Positions 1-12,404 of a DNA stretch of 64,000 nt are shown here, piece after piece; position 1 is the stretch's first letter; each line of letters starts with the position of its first letter. The position numbers and the translations under genes are program-made. A model generated the notes under the pieces. That model searched no databases. It was given only the letters and a program-made list of their open reading frames with translations, and was not told the DNA's origin. The stretch spans positions 9,897,319 to 9,961,318 of the forward strand of contig CM072808.1 of assembly GCA_037013495.1 (NCBI GenBank), given 5' to 3'. This DNA comes from Hippophae tibetana. Taxonomy: Eukaryota; Streptophyta; Magnoliopsida; Rosales; Elaeagnaceae.

Positions 1-300
1 CTATATATACGTGGACCTCATAAGAGATCCACACATTCTACAAAATTCTCTGAATTCTCTCTAATCTTTCTCTCTGAAAATCAGACCAATCCTAACAAAG
101 TCCAAAGTTCAATTTTTTTGAAGGAACCTAGAAACCCTAGAACACTGAATCACATAAGAGACTTAAACCAAAAAACTTAAAAGAGAGGATCTTGTGAGTT
201 TGGTACATTTCAAAGATAGCTCGATGGCCAAACTACAAGTTTGGTACACTTTGAAGATTGTTCAAAGGCCAAAAAACACAAAATCTCACTCTGATACCAC
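1..300 (-). mobile_element. Internal leader and primer site of a minus-strand Copia element cut by the window edge
   Basis: The reverse complement of about 288-299 reads as TGGTATCAGAGTG, the primer-binding site for initiator Met-tRNA used by many plant Copia elements. The sequence to its left is therefore the element's untranslated leader, and its coding part lies outside the window. The leader resembles the one at 8786-8884, so both elements belong to the same or a sister family. A motif around gtttggtaca is duplicated within the leader (about 198-230 and 239-270). Only the edge is visible, so wholeness cannot be judged. Confidence 0.5.
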
Positions 301-718
301 TTATAAGGATTTCAAGAACTCAAAATCACCATAAATGCACTTGAAAATTAAATAAACGAATAGTTGAATCATTTGTAAAAATGATAAGAAAAAAAAACAA
401 CAAAGAACAAAAATAACACAACAGTGGTACGGCCCCTATATCTATTTGGTCTGATCTACTGAAAGGATAAATTATATATTCACTTTGAATTGAGTCTTTT
501 AGAAAGAGTAACACAACAAGAAATTTAAAAGGGAAGCAGCCTAACTTATGCGACATAGTAACTGAACCATCTCAAAGTTCTTTACACTCAAAAACTCAAA
601 AACATTATAGAGAAAACTCATGAAATTATATAGAGAAGAGGAGAAGAAGAAACGTCGACTATGGACACAGAGAAGAAGAGAAATGAGCTAAGGTGTTGTG
701 CAAAAACCCTAGAAAAGG

Positions 719-869
719 TATATATATATATAATGCATTTAAAGCCCATCAATTCCACCATACATATAAGGCCTGAAGAAACAATAAAGAAAGGTTAAAA
801 TATAATACATGGTCCAATGGTCCAATACACAAATAATACAATAATTCATATAACAAAATTAACTCTAAC

Positions 870-947
<78 letters not shown>

Positions 948-1096
948 TATAATGCCCTCCATTAAAGCCCATCAATTCCACCATACATATAAGGCACGAA
1001 GAAACAATAAAGAAAGGCTAATATACAATACATGTTTCAAAGGTCCAATACACAAATAATACAATAATTCATGTAACAAAATTAACTCTAGCTTTA
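719..1096. repeat. Direct duplication of about 150 bp around a TTA microsatellite
   Basis: About 719-871 and about 946-1096 carry the same order of phrases (aaagcccatcaattccacca, then aacaataaagaaagg, then acaataattcat, then aaaattaactcta) with a few differences. Between them lies the TTA array. Confidence 0.85.
871..952. repeat. (TTA)n microsatellite of about 23 units, followed by (TA)n
   Basis: About 70 bp of uninterrupted TTA is followed by a short TA run. Such a long pure array is expected to vary in length between individuals. Translated on the plus strand it gives a poly-leucine run, which is not a gene. Confidence 0.97.
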
Positions 1097-1470
1097 TTAT
1101 ACATGGCACAATATATCATAAAAATAACATGAATGTTATTTTAAATTTAATCCCTAATGTCTCAAATTAATTATTAATATCATGTCATAGTGACATAAAT
1201 TAACAAACTATATAGGTCCTAAACTTATGTAAGATAGTTTTGATTAATAATGAGCGAACATCAATTTTCTTATAATTTAACCATAATTCATGTTTCTTTT
1301 ATATTTAAAAAAATATAAGTATCTTATGAAAAAATAATTGACATCGTTACATAATATTTTCTTCATGAAATAAATGGTTAGTTTATAATGTTGACAATAT
1401 ATTTAATGTGCAATCAATTCTTCGAATTATTTTATTTATGTCATTAGAATACCTTAATCACATAACTTTT
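1097..1470. other. AT-rich DNA without recognisable features
   Basis: I see no ORF of note, repeat ends or RNA gene in this stretch. Confidence 0.6.
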
Positions 1471-1473
1471 ATA

Positions 1474-1652
1474 AAGAACACATAAATCACTCGATTTTTA
1501 AAACTCTAATACTTTAGTCACATAACTATAAAATTATGTAACTAAAGTATCTTTTTTTTACGGTAACAAATAGACACGTTAATCACATAATTTTAAAGGT
1601 ATATGATTAAAGTGTTCTAATTTTAAAAATTAAGTGATTTATGTGTCCCAAC
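1474..1652. mobile_element. Fold-back MITE
   Basis: The left arm (about 1476-1530) starts GAACACATAAATCACT. The right arm (about 1600-1650) is its imperfect inverted copy and ends gtgatttatgtgtcc. The arms span about 50 bp each around a short middle, which gives a hairpin. No coding capacity. The superfamily is not assignable from the ends alone. Confidence 0.7.
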
Positions 1653-3735
1653 AAAAACTAAGTGACCAAAATTACCAAATGACACACAAAAAAAATAATT
1701 TCAGGATAATTTTCTCATGTTTAATTATTTTGCTATTTAATGAATATTTTTTATTAAAATAAAAAATGCTTACCTGATATGTGACAAAGAAAATACAGCG
1801 TGAATCTTAAAAATGTTGTGTTTTTATATTAAAAATATATTTCACTGTATAAAATATGTCTATCTATGTGGTTATAAAAATATTATTTAGTTTATGTTTG
1901 GTTTTTAATTATTCATGGTTGTGAATATGTAATAACTATCCCCTACTCACGTTTAGACAATTACACCCCTAAATAATTACAATTAAATTTGAGAGAAAAA
2001 AACAGAAAGATTTTTATAGATAATGAAATTTTAGTTGCTAAAATCACCCCCACTATATCTAACATATTTTCTTATTAGTAATAATAATGTTTTGTGATTA
2101 GCCCAAAAAAATATTAATTGGATATATATTCCTTCAAATAACGAAGTTAATCTTCTCATTTTGAAGGAGGTTTCATAATTTTAACTATGTTTTCCTCATT
2201 TTGCAGGCAACTTAAACTCATGTTATTGGTTATTTTATTATGTACACATAAACACCAAGAACAATAGATGCATGGGTCAAATCATAGCTCAATGAGCAAA
2301 TGAATTCTGCGTCCATTAGGCTGAAGCTTAGTTAATATTTTGGAGATTAAATTCTAATAGGTAAACATTCTGTCTATTACTCAAACTTTTATTTTAAAAT
2401 TAATTTACTATTCTAATACTTTTATTCAATTTAATACTTAAAATTATAATTTAATTTAATTTACTTCTTTTGCAAACATAAGCTAAAAATTTAACAGGAC
2501 TTGCCTCATAAAAAATAGTAAATTTAATCAAAATTGTGAATTGCTAGTACAACAATGAATAAAAAATTAAAGTGATAAATTGAATCAAATTTTTAAAATT
2601 CGAATACTACATTAAATTAAAACAACTACAATAGTAACTTAAATTTAAATTGAAAATTCTTATAGTAAAGGAAATATTTATCTAGGGGTATGAATCATAA
2701 TTTGTCATAAAATTACTATTGCACAAAACCCAATTAAATATGGTAGATATGGCAAGGACATCAAGTCCCTATACTAGAAAATTATCAAAATGTCTTGGTT
2801 TGTTCTGGATGTCAGAATCTAATATTCCACTCACATATAGGAGCCCCGGGTGTGGATCCAAGGTAGATAAATAGATGACTTATTAGTAAACAAAGATCCA
2901 TTGTTAAAAATTCCATGAGCAACTTTTCCGGATTATTCAATTAGAGTGACTTACTGATTATTATAGCATAACTGTAACTCGTTATATATATGTCCAATTT
3001 ACAACTCCAACTTTAAATAGAAGAAGTTGATGGTTTTACCTCTCTATGTATATGGATTAATTATCAGAATGATTAACAAAGATTGTCCTGATTTAGAATT
3101 CAAGTAATCACTGTGTGCATTCTGAAAATAAGATTTACTTTAATAATTATAATAATAATAATTAATAATTAATATAATTATAAGTATTATGTGTTTATCT
3201 TTTATTTAATGAAAAAAACATGTTACAATATCTTACTTGAGTAAAAATATGTTTAAAATTTAATTTATAATAAGTTCTTGGGTAATAAAAACTTAAAAAT
3301 TAAAATTCAAGAAGAACGCAGCCTCACTTTATACATATAATCTACCGCTAATTTCATAGATATATATTATATCTAAAATTTTATTTGTCTAGAATTGAGG
3401 AGGTGACTAATGACCCACTTAGCCTCCAAAGATATATGCCAATAGAAAAAATGGTATTCTACAAATGTAACCTCTTGCATGAGAGTTATGCAATATAGAT
3501 CCTTTTAGTTCACTAAAATATTATCCTTGAAACTCCTAAGAATGAAATTTTATGTGATTCTTTCATTCCCAAATGTAAAATGGGTCTTGTATTAAATTGT
3601 TTTAAGGAGTCTATGTTGTGTTCATGATGTGCTAAAAAATTGTGTTTATTTTGTGTTTGTGTGTCATGTAATGAAGTCCTTCGCTTGAACCATTGTCGAT
3701 CAATTGCAATATTTTAAACCATAATAACTTAATAG
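1653..3735. other. AT-rich intergenic DNA
   Basis: About 2 kb with no ORF above background, no recognisable protein remnant and no clear repeat ends. It is probably old repeat debris, but nothing specific can be supported. Confidence 0.6.
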
Positions 3736-4046
3736 TTAGGATTTTATCTTCTTAGAATCTCACCAAAACCCTCACAATAAACACTCCAATCAAATATTGA
3801 ACCATAATTCCAATAATAAAAATAAAAATACAGAGAAGATCAATACTACATGATTTTAAGTGGCTTGGCCCCTATAACTAATGGCCTAATCTATTAGGAA
3901 GAAGAAAACAAATGTATGCTATAGGAAATATAATGTGTAGGATTACAATAACCGATTACAAAGGAAACCTAGGATAACTTGAGAATTGAACAATTCTAAC
4001 TCATTTAGTTCTTGCACACACACAAAGATACAAAGAGACAAAGAGG

Positions 4047-4065
4047 ATATATATATATATATATA
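4047..4065. repeat. (TA)n run inside the left LTR
   Basis: Simple dinucleotide run within the left LTR-like segment. A longer TA run occupies a comparable place in the right LTR near 9097-9129. Confidence 0.9.
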
Positions 4066-7000
4066 CAATGTTCATCAAATGACCATTCTCCCCTTGAAGC
4101 CTTCAATCCATTACCAACAATATACGTTCCGTGGATCCAAAAAATATAATGGCCCAGTGAGCTTATACATGATTAAAATAAAATAAACCATATATTAAAC
4201 ACATTTAACATAATGTATATATCCATAAAATTTTCTTTTAATCATGCTTCCTATATCTCCCATATACTCCAAATACCATAGTGGCACAAAATTAATAAAT
4301 ATCCACCTTCACATTATGGGAACAATAGATATATCTCTTAACCTCTTCTATCATAATACCTAAACATGAGACACCCTCATTCAAACTCAAGAAATGCTCA
4401 AATTTGACTAATAGTATCGATTTTGTGGACATATAAAAGAGATTGTCCTCTATAGAGAATTATTTAAATAAATGAATGCATGCAAAATAGTGTCCTTAAT
4501 AAAATATAGTTTTATATATACATGCTTTGAACTAGAATGAAACATGTCATGTTTAGATAAATTAATGGTAGATTATTATCACAAAATATAGTATTTATAA
4601 CATCATCAAAAATAATTCCAAGCTACCTAGTAATGTCTCCTAATCACAAGCTTTCTTTAACTACTTTATTTCAAGAATAAACTCTTCCTTAGTGGTTGAC
4701 AAAGCCACAACAGATTGCAAGTTGGCATTTCATGAAACAATATTACAAAAAATAGTAAAAATGTATCTTAACAATGATCTTCTCGTATCTCTGTCTCCTA
4801 TAAATCAAAGTCAATATAACCTTGCACAACAGGGGAATTAACATGATTACATTTAAATAATATATTAATATTCATAGTCTCTTTAATATCTTATAATCTA
4901 TTTGACTTCTAAGCATTAAGCTTTACTTAGGTTAGCCATGTAACTACTTACTACACTCACATCATATGTTATATCAAGCCTTGTGCAGACTATAACATAC
5001 ATCAAGGATCCTACACCATTATAATATAACTTTATTCATGTATTCTGTATCATTATCAGTTTCAAGGAAATCTTTAGTAGATAATATAAAATGTGAATCT
5101 AATGGGACACTAACAAATTCAACATCAGGCATTGAAATTCTTTTTGAAACTTTTTTCAAGACACAACTGTTGAGAACAAAATAGTTTACCAAAAGTTCTA
5201 ACAATATCCATTTCAAGAATTCTCTTAGCAAGACCCACGTCATTCATCTCAAACTCATTACTTAGTTTAAGTTTTAAATAATCAATTTCTATTTTTCTCT
5301 TACATGCAATCAACATATAACAATAAATGAGCTAAAATTGAAACATTTTTTAATTAAAGTAAACGTAATTATCATAATCACATCTTTTAAATCCTATTTT
5401 AATCATACAAGTATCAAACATTTTATACCATGACCTAAGAGCTTCTTTGAGACCATACCGAGATTCTTGAGGAGGCAAACAAGATTTCTATTCCATTTTT
5501 TAATAAAATCTTTAGGTTGTTTTATTTAAACTATCTCATCCAAGTCACCATGCAAGAATGTTGTTTAGCATCCATTTGTTCAATTAAAAGATCAAATTTA
5601 ACTTCAATAGTTAACATAATTTTTATGGAGGTGAATGTAACAATGAGAGAGAAAATGTCATTAACATCAAGTCACTTCTTTCTGAGCAAAGCCTTATGCT
5701 ACTAATTTTGCCTTATATCTATTAAGTTTAACACCTTTTACACCATATTTTTTTAACAACCATCTAGAATCTAGTACTTCACTTCTTTGAGCTTTCCAAT
5801 TGAGGCCTAAGTTCTGTTATTATTAAGTAAATTTAATTCCTCGGCATAACATCCATTCATTTAGAAGCATTAGGTGAAGTTATTGCATTAGAAAAACATT
5901 TATGTTTGACATCATCAAGATCAAAATAATAAACAAAGCGTAAGAAATTAAATCATCTTGACTATTTCTAGATGAATAGGATAAAGAGCCAATATTCCTT
6001 TTGGGTATAGTGATAGACCTTATAGTCCTATCTCTGACTAACTGTTAATCATTTAGTTCAGGAGAACTACTATGAGGATTTACAACATCCTTTTACTCTT
6101 AAGTGATATTATTAGTGGATTGAGAGGCAATAGATGCCTCATTTTCACCTCCATAACCATGGACCTAAGAAGGAGGTAATGCATCAACATCCACATCAAG
6201 CTTAGTACCCTTATTAGTATTCAAAGTAGGTTCAATACATAATTTTTTTTAAACATGGATTCATTAAAAATAACATTTCTACTTATAATATATTTATTAA
6301 GTGAGGGACCTCATAGTTATATCCTTTTACTCTTAAGTGATAACCAATGAATAAACACTCAAATGAAATCTTCTATAACTTATCTTGGCTTATGTAACTA
6401 TATACAACACAACTAAAAGTTCTAACTACATTTTAATATATAAGCACACTAGTCCATAACTCTTTAGGTGCTTTCAAATCTATGGGAGTAGAAGGACATA
6501 TATTGATATGGTAGATGAATATGTTAACATCCTCTGTCCAATTTTTTTTTGGCATACTAGATAGAGAAAACATGAATCTTACTCTTTCTAGTAAGGTTAT
6601 ATTCACTCTTAGCTAAACCATTCTGTTGAGGTGTACAATTTAGTGCATGCAGTATAGTATGACCACCCTTAGAGAACTTAACCCTAGTTTTCTTACCAAA
6701 GACACAATGTTCACAAAACTTAAGATCTCTAAGAGCTTCACTACTAAAGAAACCATGTTTAATTATAACATTTAACCCATTTTCACTTACATACTCTAAC
6801 TTTCTATGCCACAACATATCACTATTTAAGGACTGAGCCACATTAGCTACACTACTAACATTTAATGTAGTACCTTGACGAATATAGAAACCATTAACTC
6901 TAGCTACCTTTAAGACAACTAAAGAACAATTTACTACTCTCATTGTCAATCTTAATCATATACCCTATTATATATATTGAACCTAGTCAAAATCAATTTT

Positions 7001-9090
7001 TTTCCTAGAACAAGAACTAATCTCACATCATTAAGAAGTTTAATAGCCTCATCTAAAAGAGACAATCTACTTAACACTCATAGGTTGATTAGGAGAACTC
7101 TATAACCATCAAGTTCCTTAAGATCACTAAACCAATGCCTAAATGGTAACATGTGAAAGGAAAAACTTGAATGTATGACCCACTCAATTTCTGATCTATT
7201 AGAACTCATAGATTGTGCTTCAAAGATATAATAACCTTCATAAACTAGATTTGAATCACTATAAGTACTAGAATCTTACTTATCAAACATTTTACCCTTT
7301 TTAAGAGGACACCTACTCCTATAATAATCCTATTTCTTACAAAAGTAACATATTACATTCTTCTTTGACCTTGACTTAGACATACTTTTGGGCTTACACT
7401 TATACCATTAGTTTATTCTCTTAGACCTTCCTCTAGTAATCAAACTATCGTGTGTACTACCCTTGTCTGATACTTTAATTTCTAAGTCCTTTGACCTAAG
7501 ACTGGAGACAACAAGATCAAAAGATAGAGTATCGTTGTCTCACATAGTACCATATTTCAAATCTTTATATTTATAAGGCAAATAATTCTATAGAATAATA
7601 TGAATTCAATAGAATAATAGCTTAAGACCTATCCTTAACTTTATGGTCAATTTTATCCAAGTTAGTAGGCATTCTTTTAAATTCATCAAGGTTTTGTGAT
7701 ACTTGGATATATCCATTTTAAAAGAGTAAAAGTGATATTTCATAAACACTATGCCATATAAAGATTTTTGAAGATTTAGAGAGTCAAGTTTAGAAAATAT
7801 ATTCTCAACAATAGTCTTTCAAAACTTCCATATGAATCTTATTAGAGATTTTAGTATATATGCAAGTTCTTTTTTTTTCAAAACCTTTTTCTTATTAGCC
7901 TCAGTGATGCGGACCCTCTAGGAAAATAACCTTAGGAACCTGCAAACTCAAAAGAATAAAAATGATTGATTTGATAAGAACATGTTAAAGATGATCAAAC
8001 TAGAACCCTAAGGAAACAAAGTCCTTAAAACCCCAATCTTGAAATGTCACAAAGAATGATCACTCCCTTTGATAAGTCTAATTCAAGCATTCAATTAAAA
8101 ACACAAGAAGGAAACGCAAAAGCTTTCCGAAATATACTTTTCATTAATGATATTCGTTGTTTCTCTAAATTACATAGCTACTCTTTTATAAGCAAGAAAC
8201 CCTAATAGAAAAATCCTAGATAACATGAGATTTGTTTAGTGGTGGATTGGGCCTAATTCAACCATAAAAAATAAAAGACTAAAAGACTTCAAATAAAATA
8301 CCCACAATTAACTAAAATAAAAATTGTTAAACATAAAAACCCATAATTAATTTAAAAAAATTGCTTCCTAAAGTAACCCTTACATCCAACTTGATATTCC
8401 AAGTCTATCCCTAGTCATTGGAGTTCCAATTCTTTACAAAAGATCTTGAGAATATTTGAAAACATCAACTTGATCAACACTTAGGAACATTAACTTAATT
8501 AGCATCTCAATCTCTATTATTCAAAGACCTTTTCAAGAAAATCATCTGAATCGACGATAACATGCACCTCTTATTGAACCAAGGAGGTTTTCATCTTAAG
8601 TTTTCACATAACATAGTCACATGTATCATCAAAACATCACTATCTTATATTGAGTAGACATTGTGAGAAATAATAAAAAGAAAAAATAGTAATAGAGAAG
8701 GAAAAGTTGAGAAAACACCCTGTATTGTTGAGAAAAACCCAAAGGTCAAGTTCTTCTATGGGACTCAAGAAACCCTAGGTTTTTGAATCACACAAGAAAT
8801 CAACCCATAAGATAATACGGTGGATCTTTGTGAGTCTATTACACTTCGATGAATACTCAAAGAGAAAATAACACAAAATCAAGCTCTGATTTCATTGTTG
8901 TAAGATATTACTCTCTTAGAATCTGACCAAAACACCCACAAACAATACTTTAATAAAATATTGGAACTTAATAACAAGAATCACAATAAAAGTAAACAAA
9001 AGATAAGAACATAAGAAATAAGCAATTTGGGCTATAAGTAATGACAATTCTAGAAAAGGCAAATAAATATTTACTATATGAATAATATGC

Positions 9091-9096
<6 letters not shown>

Positions 9097-9129
<33 letters not shown>
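9097..9129. repeat. (AT)n microsatellite
   Basis: About 33 bp of pure AT repeat within the right LTR of the 3.7-9.2 kb Copia element. Confidence 0.95.
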
Positions 9130-9133
<4 letters not shown>

Positions 9134-9200
9134 CATGTCATTTAATAGTATTTTCTATATCTCCCAAATGCATGTCACAAAATTAACATAATTAAAATAA

Positions 9201-10180
9201 CAAATATTATATTTTAAACACAAATAATCATAAAATATTAATTAAAGGTTTTATCCGTATTTTTGACTCGTGATATGTTGCGCTTAACCATAATAAGAAA
9301 TATTGATATTCGGGTTGTGTTATTCATGCTTTTGCATTCGAAATTGAGTCACACACTAGCACCCCTAAAGACTCACATTCCAATGAAAGAGGAGTGTGCC
9401 CTCGTATTGGCATACTTAAAGCCCGATACGCAACCTTCTTTGCTTATTAGTGGATAAATTAGTACTTTATGCTTATAAGCATGAGGTGGCAGAAAGTTTA
9501 TTTTCATGTTTATCCTTAATGGTAATTTTAACTTACAAAGGATATCAGTTTCGTTTGAATTGTTTAATCCTTTAAATTTCTCTATACTTACCTTATCAAT
9601 CAATTTTTATTTCAAAAATATAATTTTAATAACTACCTATTACATATGGAGAGTAATTAAATGTAAAACACATATATTAGAATTTTCATAACCTTAAAAG
9701 TTGATAAAGTCATTTTCCTTTCATAACGAGTAAATATGACTAAAGACTGACATATGTCTGCAAATTAAAAAAAAATTGTCAATCACAAGTTTAGTGCTAT
9801 CATAAATTTTTGCTCTACCTCTACCGACTAATGCAATGATCGTGATATTTTTTTTATAATTGAATACTAATAGTCTTTTTTTGCCATTAAAAAAAATACC
9901 TATTTGTGGGTTTACCCTCCTATGTATTTTAAATCATACATCACACCCAATTATAATTGGGTTAAAGGAATACCATTTAATTATTTGTGTATTATTTAAC
10001 ATATAGATCCATTCCTATGGGAAAAAAGTCTTATATGATATCTTAACTTTATGTACATGTAGAGATTAATAACAAAATTATACATGAGTATATCATTAAT
10101 AACTTACTTTAATAAAGAATACATCAGTGGTATTTTTTTTTTAAAAAAGAAATCATAATATCACACGTATCCTTCAAACT
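9201..10180. other. AT-rich spacer with overlapping spurious ORFs
   Basis: Three short ORFs overlap here on both strands (around 9263-9691). None shows a motif, start context or similarity that I recognise. They are probably chance ORFs. Confidence 0.55.
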
Positions 10181-10479
10181 TAACAAAAGGTAAAGTTAAT
10201 GGAATTAAATAGTAATTTTATAAATAAAAATTATAGAAATAAGAGAAAATAAAAAAATAAAAGGAAATTAAGAAATAATAGAAATATAAACACAATACAT
10301 TTGAGGATGTTTCTCACGAGAAATACTTATTATTAAAAGAAATTTGAAGAAATTCAAAAGGTAATATTAAATATTAAGGAATAAGATTGATTCAAAGATT
10401 CATCATTCTCAAAGTTAAGAAAAAATATTTCTAAAGAAATATATATTTTATTATGGAATAAATAAATAAAAAATTAACA

Positions 10480-11460
10480 TTAATATTACAGATACGAAAG
10501 GGATACATTCATTTAGGAGGAATCCAAATATTAATAAAATAGTATTTTAGAGAAGAAATAGATACACCAATAAAATTAACAATTCTAGATAATAGAATAA
10601 TAATAAGAAATATGTTTTATTATGAATGGTCTATGGAAACTTAAAATATTAGAAATTAAAATTCATAGTATACCATTGGCTTGCAATTAACATTAATAAT
10701 AAAAACATAAACCAAGTATTGAGTTTAGCTTATGAATTTAAAAGATGATATTTAATGAAATAATGAACTCATATATTTTTACTACACTGCATAGTAGAAT
10801 ATTCATTAACAAACAGTCATAATAGTTCAACATATGGAAAAAATGAATTCATATAAATAGGTGAACTTTCCAAGAAATTAGACATAATAAAACCAAAAAT
10901 ATTAACAGATTTTGAAAGACCAGAAGAATGTAAATTAGATGTTAAAGAAAAACTCTGTTACTAGGAAAAAAATAATGTAGTAAGAATAGTAATGTATCAA
11001 AATTTATGTTTATAAATCCTGAAAGAAAAATGTCTAACAAAAAAAGAGATGTTATAAATCTAGCAAGAAGTTAAATAATAAAATCATTAGTCCATGATGT
11101 AATATTAGAAAAAAAATGATATCATTGTTATAGTGTTCAAAAACAAACTACATAATATAGAATTAGATTTTGATGAAAGCCTAATAAGAATATCAACAAA
11201 TCAAATAACAATAATGAAAGTTTTAATTATTTTAGTAGAAGAACTAGATATAATAAGAGAATCAAACATCAAGTCCTTACAAAACATAAATCAAACACAA
11301 AAAAACTCCTAAAAGAAATAAAAGAGTATAGTTATAATAAGAAATTACAATAAGACATACATAAGGAATTTACAGAATTAAGAAGGGATGTAAATAACAT
11401 AGGAGATAAGATGCATATTAACCTAGGAATGAGAAAAAATTAAAAAAGAAAAACCTAAAG
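10480..11460 (+). pseudogene. Pararetroviral movement-protein remnant
   Basis: Translated fragments in changing frames recall the caulimovirid movement protein: a stretch like REEIDTPIKLTILDNRI, then LSKKLDIIKPKILTDFERPEE. A lysine/asparagine-rich tail with a coiled-coil look ends near 11460, as in the virion-associated region that often follows. This part would act at plasmodesmata in a live virus. Fossil, with many breaks. Identification rests on remembered family patterns, not an alignment. Confidence 0.55.
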
Positions 11461-11491
11461 ATAAAGAAGAAACAATAATATTAGTTTAATG

Positions 11492-11493
<2 letters not shown>

Positions 11494-11548
<55 letters not shown>
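11494..11548. repeat. (TA)n microsatellite
   Basis: About 55 bp of pure TA at the edge where pararetroviral similarity stops and MITE-rich DNA begins. TA-rich runs are common landing places for MITEs. Confidence 0.97.
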
Positions 11549-11551
<3 letters not shown>

Positions 11552-11707
11552 CCTCATTCCTACATAGAGGTAAAATTATTTTAAGAGTTGTGTAATTACA
11601 ATTTTACTTTCAATATTACCAAAATGTCCCTACTCTTAAATTTTTTTAAGTTATGAGACAAGGGTGTTTCGATCTTTTACTTAATTATTTTTATATGAAT
11701 GAGGTAT
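11549..11707. mobile_element. Short MITE with 11-bp terminal inverted repeats
   Basis: It starts ATACCTCATTC and ends with the exact inverse GAATGAGGTAT, is about 159 bp long and non-coding. The left end abuts the TA microsatellite, so the target duplication cannot be read safely. Confidence 0.7.
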
Positions 11708-11905
11708 CACACCCTTATACTTAAGAATACACATGTTCTTATGACTAATATAAAAAAGAAAAAGAAAAACTAAATGTGTTTCTAAGAGATGAGCCACATA
11801 GCCACATGTCCTACTCATATTTTATACATATCTTGGTAGTGCAAACTTCTCTAAGAAGCATGTGATGAAATAAACAGAAACTAAAGAAGAAAAAAAAGAA
11901 AGAGG

Positions 11906-12404
11906 TAAGGGTGTACATTAGATTGAAACCATTAATTTTATACTCATCCGATTCGATCTGACCTTTCAATCAAATTGAACCATCTTCGCCACCGATCCGA
12001 TCACCTTTCAAATCTGATCCATAACATATTCGGATTGGATTTGTTGAATCCAATAAATATGACCAATAAACTTAATTAACTCTATTTTTGGTATTTTTGA
12101 ATAAAACATTTAAATTTTCGCATAACATAAACTTATTTGAGCTAAAAGAAACCTTAATAGAAATAGGAATGACCATTGAAGATATGACTAATGTATAAAT
12201 GTAAATATATATTTAATTATTTTTGATCGGATCAGATGGGATCGAATGATACATAGTGAAATCTACCATCCGATCCGAACTTAATGGATTGAAAAAAATT
12301 CTATCTGATCCAATCCGATGGTCGGATTGAAACCATCAAAAAATTAACGAATTTGATTGGATTGTTTGGATTAATTGGATGATCAATTTTTTTGCATACC
12401 CCTA
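11906..12404. mobile_element. hAT-type non-autonomous element (about 500 bp)
   Basis: The ends are imperfect inverted repeats of the TAGGGGTGTGC type common to plant hAT MITEs (left TAAGGGTGTAC, right gcataccccta). The flanking 8-mers gaaagagg and aaaagatg agree at 6 of 8 positions, consistent with an aged 8-bp hAT target duplication. The interior carries repeated ccgatccga-type motifs, typical of subterminal transposase-binding arrays. No ORF. Confidence 0.65.

Larger units (their letters stand above)
303..1096 (-). mobile_element. Probable 5' LTR of the edge Copia element, with a duplicated distal half
   Basis: This stretch begins directly beside the Met-tRNA primer site. It shares the phrase 'ggcccctata...' and its surroundings with the LTR of the Copia at 3.7-9.2 kb (compare about 430-460 with 3867-3900). 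The distal part is a direct duplication: about 719-871 and 946-1096 are near copies separated by a TTA microsatellite. The outer LTR boundary is not resolved, so the end is approximate. The short ORF at 326-556 on the minus strand is judged non-coding LTR sequence. Confidence 0.4.
3736..9200 (-). mobile_element. Decayed Copia retrotransposon (Tork/TNT1-94-like)
   Basis: A minus-strand Ty1/Copia fossil. Two similar LTR-like stretches bracket it (about 3740-4300 and 8905-9200), sharing phrases around 'tcttagaatctSaccaaaaC'. A degenerate Met-tRNA primer site lies near 8883. Inside, read right to left, are a GAG-pre-integrase/integrase zone (about 6560-6950: LWHRKLEYVSENGL, then a zinc-finger part with CEHC and FGKK, and PQQNG) and the end of the reverse transcriptase (about 5010-5320: NDVGLAKRILEMDIVRT, LFCSQQLCLEKSFKK). 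These match the TNT1-94 style of Copia polyprotein. It is heavily broken (well over ten breaks) and its LTRs have diverged strongly, so it is one of the older insertions here. The LTR edges are approximate. Confidence 0.8.

Noticed and set aside
817-1059. 80-aa ORF with a long poly-leucine run
   Set aside because: It is a translation of the TTA microsatellite inside an LTR duplication; there is no coding signal outside the repeat.
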